Origin: an uncultured Mucispirillum sp.
GTDB lineage: Bacteria > Chrysiogenota > Deferribacteres > Deferribacterales > Mucispirillaceae
DNA length: 18,838 nt
Direction: 5' to 3'
NCBI GenBank assembly: GCA_937890655.1
Contig: CALADT010000196.1
Coordinates: 1-18,838, forward strand
The notes under the pieces were generated by a model. The model had not been told where the DNA came from. It did not search any database and saw only the letters and a program-made list of their open reading frames with translations. Below, in pieces: positions 15,269 through 18,838 of this stretch. Position numbers and translations under genes: made by a program. The first letter of the stretch is position 1; every line of letters starts with the position of its first letter.

Positions 15269-16009
15269 ATGGATAAGCTCCATAATGGGATTGATGAATA
15301 TTTATCTGGCAATCTTCCAAAAGCAATCACACTACTAAAAGAACATATTAATGAAAACGGTTACGATAAAGGTTCTGCCTACTATCATTTAGGCTTGTGT
15401 TTTAGTGATTTAAACCAGCTTACTCCAGCATGTGAAAATTTTGCTAAAGCATGCGAAATATCTCCAGAAAAATCAATGTATCATTATAAGTTAGGGCTTA
15501 TTTATTTTCGTTTAATGGCATTAGATAAAGCAGAAGATTCCCTTTCTAAAACAATTAGCTTAAACCCAGAACACCAACGTTCAAGGTTTTTATTAGGTAG
15601 AATATATTTTCAAAAAGGATTAATGGTAGAATCAGAAAAAAAACTCACAGAAGTTCTAGAAAAAAGCCCAGATTTTGCTGATGCTTATTATCACAGGGCT
15701 ATGGCATTATACCAGCTTGGGAAAAACCAAGAAGCCTTAAAGGATTTGCACATCGCCATTGAAATTAACCCAGACTATACTGATGCACTACTTGAAGCTT
15801 CTAAAATTAATTTTGAACACTCTAATTTTATTCAGTCGGCAGAAGAATGCAGAGCAATATATAATAAAGGTAACAGAAGTTTTTCATTTATAAAATATTA
15901 TCTTAATGTTTTATCAAAAGCAGGTATTTTTGATGAGTTTGAAACAATCAAGTCAGAAGCTCTTATATTATTTCCTAATAACCAAGAAATTTTATCATTA
16001 ATAAGATGA
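15269..16009 (+). CDS. Tetratricopeptide repeat protein
   Basis: A 246-residue protein made of TPR units, which form a helical scaffold for protein-protein contact. Units are visible at about 37-66 (AYYHLGLCFSDLNQL), 69-100 (MYHYKLGLIYFRLMAL, DKAEDSLSKTISLNP), 103-134 and 137-168 (AYYHRAMALYQLGKNQEALK, DLHIAIEINP), with weaker ones before and after. No signal peptide is seen, so it is probably cytoplasmic. The frame could extend nine codons upstream into the pseudouridine synthase gene, but AAGGAG seven bases before the ATG at 15269 fixes the start. The partner is unknown; the context (rRNA modification gene and permease) does not reveal one. Confidence 0.85.
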   Translation: MDKLHNGIDEYLSGNLPKAITLLKEHINENGYDKGSAYYHLGLCFSDLNQLTPACENFAKACEISPEKSMYHYKLGLIYFRLMALDKAEDSLSKTISLNPEHQRSRFLLGRIYFQKGLMVESEKKLTEVLEKSPDFADAYYHRAMALYQLGKNQEALKDLHIAIEINPDYTDALLEASKINFEHSNFIQSAEECRAIYNKGNRSFSFIKYYLNVLSKAGIFDEFETIKSEALILFPNNQEILSLIR

Positions 16010-16040
16010 GTATTATTTATTGTATGTAGGAGAAAACTAA

Positions 16041-17138
16041 ATGAAGTTTAATGAAATTGACTTTAATTTAAAAAACTTAGCTATTGTAGTTATAACGTTT
16101 TTTATTTTATCGCTTTTATATGCTACAAGGGATATTTTAGCTTTATTTATTGTGGCAGTTTTAATAGCGTATTTACTTAACCCACTGGTTGAAATTTTTG
16201 TAAAAATGCATATTCCAAGATTTTTAAGTGTTTTATTGTTGGTGCTTATACTTATTTTATTAATATTAACCCTTATTGCTATTATGCTTCCTAGTATGAT
16301 AAAGGATATTACATATTTAATAACAAATACACCACAGTATATAAATAATTTTTTTATGTGGGTGGAAAGTATATCTGTTAAATATAATCTTCATTCCCAA
16401 ATTGATTTAGAAACAAGCAAAGCATACATAACTGAAAGGTTAGGAGTAATTTCTTCTTATTTATTAAATACTTTAACATCTGCTAAAAACTCTGTTATGA
16501 ATATAGCAGGCACAATAGTTAATGTTTTTATTGTCCCTGTGCTTGTATTTTTTCTGCTGACAGATTTCCCAAGTTTTAAAGAATTTACAAATAAATTAGT
16601 AGTGAGATTTAATATGGATAAAATAATGGAACACTTATCACAATTACAAACACTTGTTGGTAAGTATTTTAGGGGTATGTTCCTTGTTGGAACAATATTA
16701 TCAGTATTATATAGCCTTGTGCTTTATATTGTTGATGTAAAAGCATGGCTTTTTATAGGTATTTTAACAGGTTTTGGTGCTATGATACCATATGTGGGTT
16801 TTACAATAGGTTTAATTAGTGCTATTGTTGCTACATATATTACATATCATGATATTATACACCCATTATATACAATTATAGGTTATGTAATAGTGCAGGT
16901 GCTTGAAAGTATGGTTATTACACCTAAAATAGTGGGGGATAGTTTAGGTATTAGCCCTGTGGTGGTTATTGTAGGGTTAATGATAGGTGGTGCATTAGCT
17001 GGGTTTATAGGTATGATTATAGCTCTCCCAATAGCTGCATTTATTAAAATATTAATAGATACATATGTGTTTAAAAAACCATTACCACCAGCAAATAAGC
17101 AAAAACAAGAAGAAAAAACCAAAGATATATCACAATAA
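16041..17138 (+). CDS. AI-2E family (UPF0118/PerM-like) membrane permease
   Basis: A 365-residue protein with the hydrophobic pattern of the AI-2E transporter family: paired N-terminal helices (about 11-50), a helix at 60-85, an amphipathic middle (90-200) holding LLTDFPSFKEF (172-182), and a C-terminal bundle. Family landmarks are GFGAMIPYVGFTIGLISA (244-261), QVLESMVITPKIVGDSLG (286-303) and the glycine-rich ISPVVVIVGLMIGGALAGFI, GMIIALPIAAFIKIL (304-338). Members have been linked to autoinducer-2 release and Na+/H+ exchange; the substrate here is not predictable, and name alone should not be read as quorum sensing. GGAG eight bases before ATG is a good ribosome binding site. It is last in the operon, before a strong terminator. 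Confidence 0.9.
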   Translation: MKFNEIDFNLKNLAIVVITFFILSLLYATRDILALFIVAVLIAYLLNPLVEIFVKMHIPRFLSVLLLVLILILLILTLIAIMLPSMIKDITYLITNTPQYINNFFMWVESISVKYNLHSQIDLETSKAYITERLGVISSYLLNTLTSAKNSVMNIAGTIVNVFIVPVLVFFLLTDFPSFKEFTNKLVVRFNMDKIMEHLSQLQTLVGKYFRGMFLVGTILSVLYSLVLYIVDVKAWLFIGILTGFGAMIPYVGFTIGLISAIVATYITYHDIIHPLYTIIGYVIVQVLESMVITPKIVGDSLGISPVVVIVGLMIGGALAGFIGMIIALPIAAFIKILIDTYVFKKPLPPANKQKQEEKTKDISQ

Positions 17139-17194
17139 AATAACGTGTAGTTAAACATTTTATAAATATAACTAGTTGATATTATTGATAAATT

Positions 17195-17232
17195 ATAATT
17201 AAGCTATTTTTATAGCTTAATTATTTTTTATT
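17195..17232 (+). terminator. Strong Rho-independent terminator
   Basis: A perfect 13-base-pair stem (17195-17207 with 17212-17224; arm ATAATTAAGCTAT) with a TTTT loop is followed by a long T-rich tract. It closes the pseudouridine synthase-TPR-permease operon. The perfect symmetry means the stem also forms on the minus strand, but the long T tract is on the plus side. Confidence 0.8.
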
Positions 17233-17258
17233 TTTTTATATGTTTTAAAATAAAATTC

Positions 17259-17287
17259 TTGATTAATATATAACATTATTCTATAAT
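17259..17287 (+). promoter_or_regulatory. Sigma-70 promoter of the IclR-family gene
   Basis: TTGATT (17259-17264), a 17-base spacer, and a perfect TATAAT (17282-17287). The predicted start near 17294 gives a leader of about 26 bases to the ATG at 17320. Confidence 0.75.
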
Positions 17288-17319
17288 AAGAAACAGTGAA
17301 AAATAAAAGGAGTAGTGTT

Positions 17320-18102
17320 ATGTATAAGCCTAATGTTAAATCTATCCAATCAGTTCAGCATGCTTTACAGTTATTTGAAGTATTTAGAACAAATTATGAT
17401 AAAGATGAATTTGGTGTTACAGAGCTTTCAAAAACACTTGGACTTCATAAGAACAATGTTTTCAGACTACTTGCTACTTTATCAGCCTGTGGTTATATTG
17501 AGCAAAACCCTGTTACAGAAAATTACCGTCTAGGAATAGGTATTTTTAATCTTGGTCAAAAATTTATTAATAAGTTAGGTTTTTTAAGACTTGCACGCCC
17601 TTTTATGGAAAAGATAGTGTTTGAAGTAGGGGAAGCCTGCTATATAGGTATATTAAGAGATAGCCATGTTGTATATCTTGATTTAGTGGAGGCAGAACAC
17701 CCTGTGCGTATAGTTTCACGAGTGGGAAAGGATGTTCCTGCTTATTGCACGTCCATAGGTAAAATACAGCTTGCATTTTCTGGGGAAGATGAGCTAAACA
17801 AATGTTATTTAGGTGCAAGGCTAAAAAAATATACAGATTACACTATTACATCACTTCCAGAACTAAAAAAACATTTAAAAGAAGTAAGTATAAATGAATA
17901 TGCCATAGATAATCAGGAGTTTGAAAAAGAAGTTTGTTGTATTGCTGTTCCTATAAAAGACTATTTAGGAATACCTGTTGCAGCTATTAGTGTGGCAGGC
18001 CCTAGTTACAGAATGGAGCATGATAGGTTAATAAACGATATTTTACCTGTTGCAAAAAAATATGCAAAAGAAATTTCAAAACGATTAGGCTACCAAAACT
18101 AA
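17320..18102 (+). CDS. IclR-family transcriptional regulator
   Basis: A 260-residue regulator with the IclR layout: an N-terminal winged helix-turn-helix (about 8-75; SIQSVQHALQLFEVF, TELSKTLGLHKNNVFRLLAT, GYIEQNP..YRLG) and a C-terminal effector domain (about 80-260) with the signatures GEACYIGILRDSHVVYLDLVE, VGKDVPAYCTSIGKI and VCCIAVPIKDYLGIPVAAIS. IclR proteins bind small acids or aromatic metabolites and repress or activate adjacent catabolic genes. No catabolic gene lies beside it here, so its target is not evident. The frame opens with GTG at 17296, but AAGGAG seven bases before the ATG at 17320 and the promoter position fix the start. It stands alone, with its own promoter. Confidence 0.92.
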   Translation: MYKPNVKSIQSVQHALQLFEVFRTNYDKDEFGVTELSKTLGLHKNNVFRLLATLSACGYIEQNPVTENYRLGIGIFNLGQKFINKLGFLRLARPFMEKIVFEVGEACYIGILRDSHVVYLDLVEAEHPVRIVSRVGKDVPAYCTSIGKIQLAFSGEDELNKCYLGARLKKYTDYTITSLPELKKHLKEVSINEYAIDNQEFEKEVCCIAVPIKDYLGIPVAAISVAGPSYRMEHDRLINDILPVAKKYAKEISKRLGYQN

Positions 18103-18120
18103 AATAATTTTATATATAAT

Positions 18121-18143
18121 AAAGGGTTGTTATGACCTTTTTA
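18121..18143 (+). terminator. Weak hairpin after the IclR-family gene
   Basis: AAAGG and CCTTT pair around a ten-base loop, followed by only a few Ts. It begins 18 bases after the stop codon. The stem is short, so this is a modest terminator at best. Confidence 0.35.
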
Positions 18144-18208
18144 TAGTTATTAAGCTATTATTTAAAATAAATGTATTAGTATATTATGTGTTAAATGAAT
18201 AAATGTTT

Positions 18209-18227
18209 TTTATAATATCATTATAAA
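18209..18227. promoter_or_regulatory. Perfect inverted repeat just upstream of a -35 box (candidate operator)
   Basis: TTTATAAT-ATC-ATTATAAA is a perfect 8-3-8 dyad of 19 bases ending four bases before the -35 at 18232. The half-sites resemble PerR/Fur-type boxes (TTATAAT...ATTATAA), but the spacer is three bases instead of one. Confidence 0.45.
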
Positions 18228-18231
18228 GTCT

Positions 18232-18261
18232 TTGACAAAATATTGTTTTTTGACTTATAAT
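18232..18261 (+). promoter_or_regulatory. Consensus sigma-70 promoter of the 84-residue gene
   Basis: TTGACA (18232-18237), an 18-base spacer, TATAAT (18256-18261): both hexamers are perfect. The predicted start near 18268 leaves a leader of about 165 bases that contains the inverted repeat at 18374-18398. No other gene lies between, so it should serve the gene at 18433. Confidence 0.75.
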
Positions 18262-18373
18262 GAAAATATAAAATAAACCATAGTGTAGCTATAAATAAAC
18301 ATATTCATATAATAATATAAATAATTGTAAATAAAATATAATCATAAATATAATGAAAAGTAAGTTGTGTCAT

Positions 18374-18398
18374 CAATTTATAAATAGTTTATAAATTG
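18374..18398. repeat. Perfect 11-3-11 inverted repeat in the leader of the 84-residue gene
   Basis: CAATTTATAAA-TAG-TTTATAAATTG, with all 11 pairs matching. It lies about 110 bases after the predicted transcription start and 35 bases before the ATG. It could be a protein operator, an RNA hairpin, or an attenuator (a short TTTTAAAT follows). The stem is nearly all A-T, so as RNA it is only moderately stable. Confidence 0.55.
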
Positions 18399-18432
18399 TT
18401 TTAAATCTTTCTATATTTTGTGGGAGAATATT

Positions 18433-18687
18433 ATGGGTTTATTTTCAAAAAGCACAGACTATGTTAATATGACAGATGCTGAAATAGAAAGTATTAAACA
18501 AAAAATTTTTAATAAACATGTTATCCATAAAAAGTTTAGTGAAGCAGAATTAGATACAATTCTTGCAACTATCCCATATACTCAAAAAGAGTTAAACCTT
18601 TATTCTCGTTTAGGCTATGACCAAAAAGAAGTAGACGAAGAAAACAGAAAACGTTATAAAGCAAAAGGCTGGCTTAAATACCTATAA
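18433..18687 (+). CDS. Small hypothetical protein, 84 residues
   Basis: I do not recognise this protein. It starts MGLFSKSTDYVNMTDAEIES and ends RYKAKGWLKYL. It is charged, predicted mostly helical, with no membrane segment, signal peptide or Cys pair. The central part (EAELDTILATIPYTQKELNLYSR) could be a small helical bundle. GGGAG six bases before the ATG fixes the start; the TTG at 18418 lies upstream of that ribosome binding site. It is monocistronic, with a consensus promoter flanked by two dyads, so it is probably well expressed under some condition and regulated. It is unlikely to be a chance frame, because codon content and ribosome binding site look like its neighbours. Confidence 0.75.
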   Translation: MGLFSKSTDYVNMTDAEIESIKQKIFNKHVIHKKFSEAELDTILATIPYTQKELNLYSRLGYDQKEVDEENRKRYKAKGWLKYL

Positions 18688-18771
18688 TTTTCATATTCTC
18701 TAATAACCTATATTTTATGTATATGGCCTTTTAATTATGATGAAATTTTGTGTAGAATATCAAAAATAATA

Positions 18772-18799
18772 TTGATTAAAATAAATTTATTTTTATACT
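18772..18799 (+). promoter_or_regulatory. Candidate sigma-70 promoter before the tandem repeat
   Basis: TTGATT (18772-18777), 16 bases, TATACT (18794-18799). The predicted start falls about where the 5-bp repeat begins. The gene it would serve lies beyond the window. Confidence 0.4.
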
Positions 18800-18806
18800 A
18801 AAATTC

Positions 18807-18838
18807 TAAGATAAGATAAGATAAGATAAGATAAGATA
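18807..18838. repeat. Pentanucleotide tandem repeat (ATAAG)n at the window edge
   Basis: After a partial TAAG, five full ATAAG units and a partial ATA run to the last base, so the array may continue. On the plus strand every frame meets TAA; on the minus strand (CTTAT)n is open in all frames but meets stops within about a dozen bases after the array. A noncoding leader or the extreme end of a minus-strand gene are both possible. Confidence 0.85.

Noticed and set aside
16041..17138. Quorum-sensing role from the AI-2E family name
   Set aside because: The family name reflects a few members only; no luxS or autoinducer gene is in the window.
18700..18735. Hairpin CCTATAT/GTATATGG after the 84-residue gene as terminator
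   Set aside because: The stem contains mismatches and the T-run after it is short; not convincing.

Overview
The window is very A+T-rich DNA from a Gram-negative, flagellated bacterium. FlgI (the P-ring protein) excludes a monoderm host. Sigma-54-like promoters in front of flagellar genes, a sigma-28 promoter with FlgM, and a FliW/CsrA pair point to a lineage with a two-tier flagellar cascade. The gene orders flgI-flgJ-flgM-flgN-flgK-flgL-fliW-csrA and rpsF-ssb-rpsR-DUF2232, together with the low G+C, fit a Deferribacterota-type organism, possibly a Mucispirillum-like gut bacterium. This placement is inference from gene order; a campylobacterial relative is a weaker alternative.

Left part, minus strand (about 10560 down to 1): a flagellar locus read right to left. 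flgI-flgJ starts behind two tandem sigma-54-type sites and ends in a hairpin terminator. flgM has an upstream sigma-54-type site and a close sigma-28 site, and is followed by flgN and flgK. flgL has its own sigma-54-type site just after flgK and is followed by fliW, csrA, a DnaQ/RNase D-like 3'-5' exonuclease and the first 25 codons of another gene running off the left edge. FlgI and FlgJ serve the basal body. FlgM holds sigma-28, FlgN chaperones the hook-filament junction proteins, FlgK and FlgL form that junction, and FliW/CsrA couples flagellar protein export to translation. FlgL is 1463 residues, several times the usual length, with a repeat-rich middle.

Middle, minus strand (14250 down to 10939): a ribosomal/replication operon rpsF-ssb-rpsR followed by a DUF2232 membrane protein and a FieF-type cation efflux protein. 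About 470 bases of A+T-rich DNA separate it from flgI.

Right part, plus strand: a pseudouridine synthase, a TPR protein and an AI-2E-family permease in one operon ending in a strong terminator; an IclR-family regulator with its own sigma-70 promoter; and an unrecognised 84-residue gene behind a consensus-like promoter bracketed by two perfect inverted repeats. The window ends inside a 5-bp tandem repeat.

I see no CRISPR array, transposase, phage gene, tRNA or rRNA. I do not see a self-contained, clearly novel defence or metabolic system. The most unusual items are the giant modular FlgL, the gapped inverted repeat that brackets flgM so that only one of its two predicted transcripts carries both arms, and the inverted-repeat promoter of the 84-residue gene.
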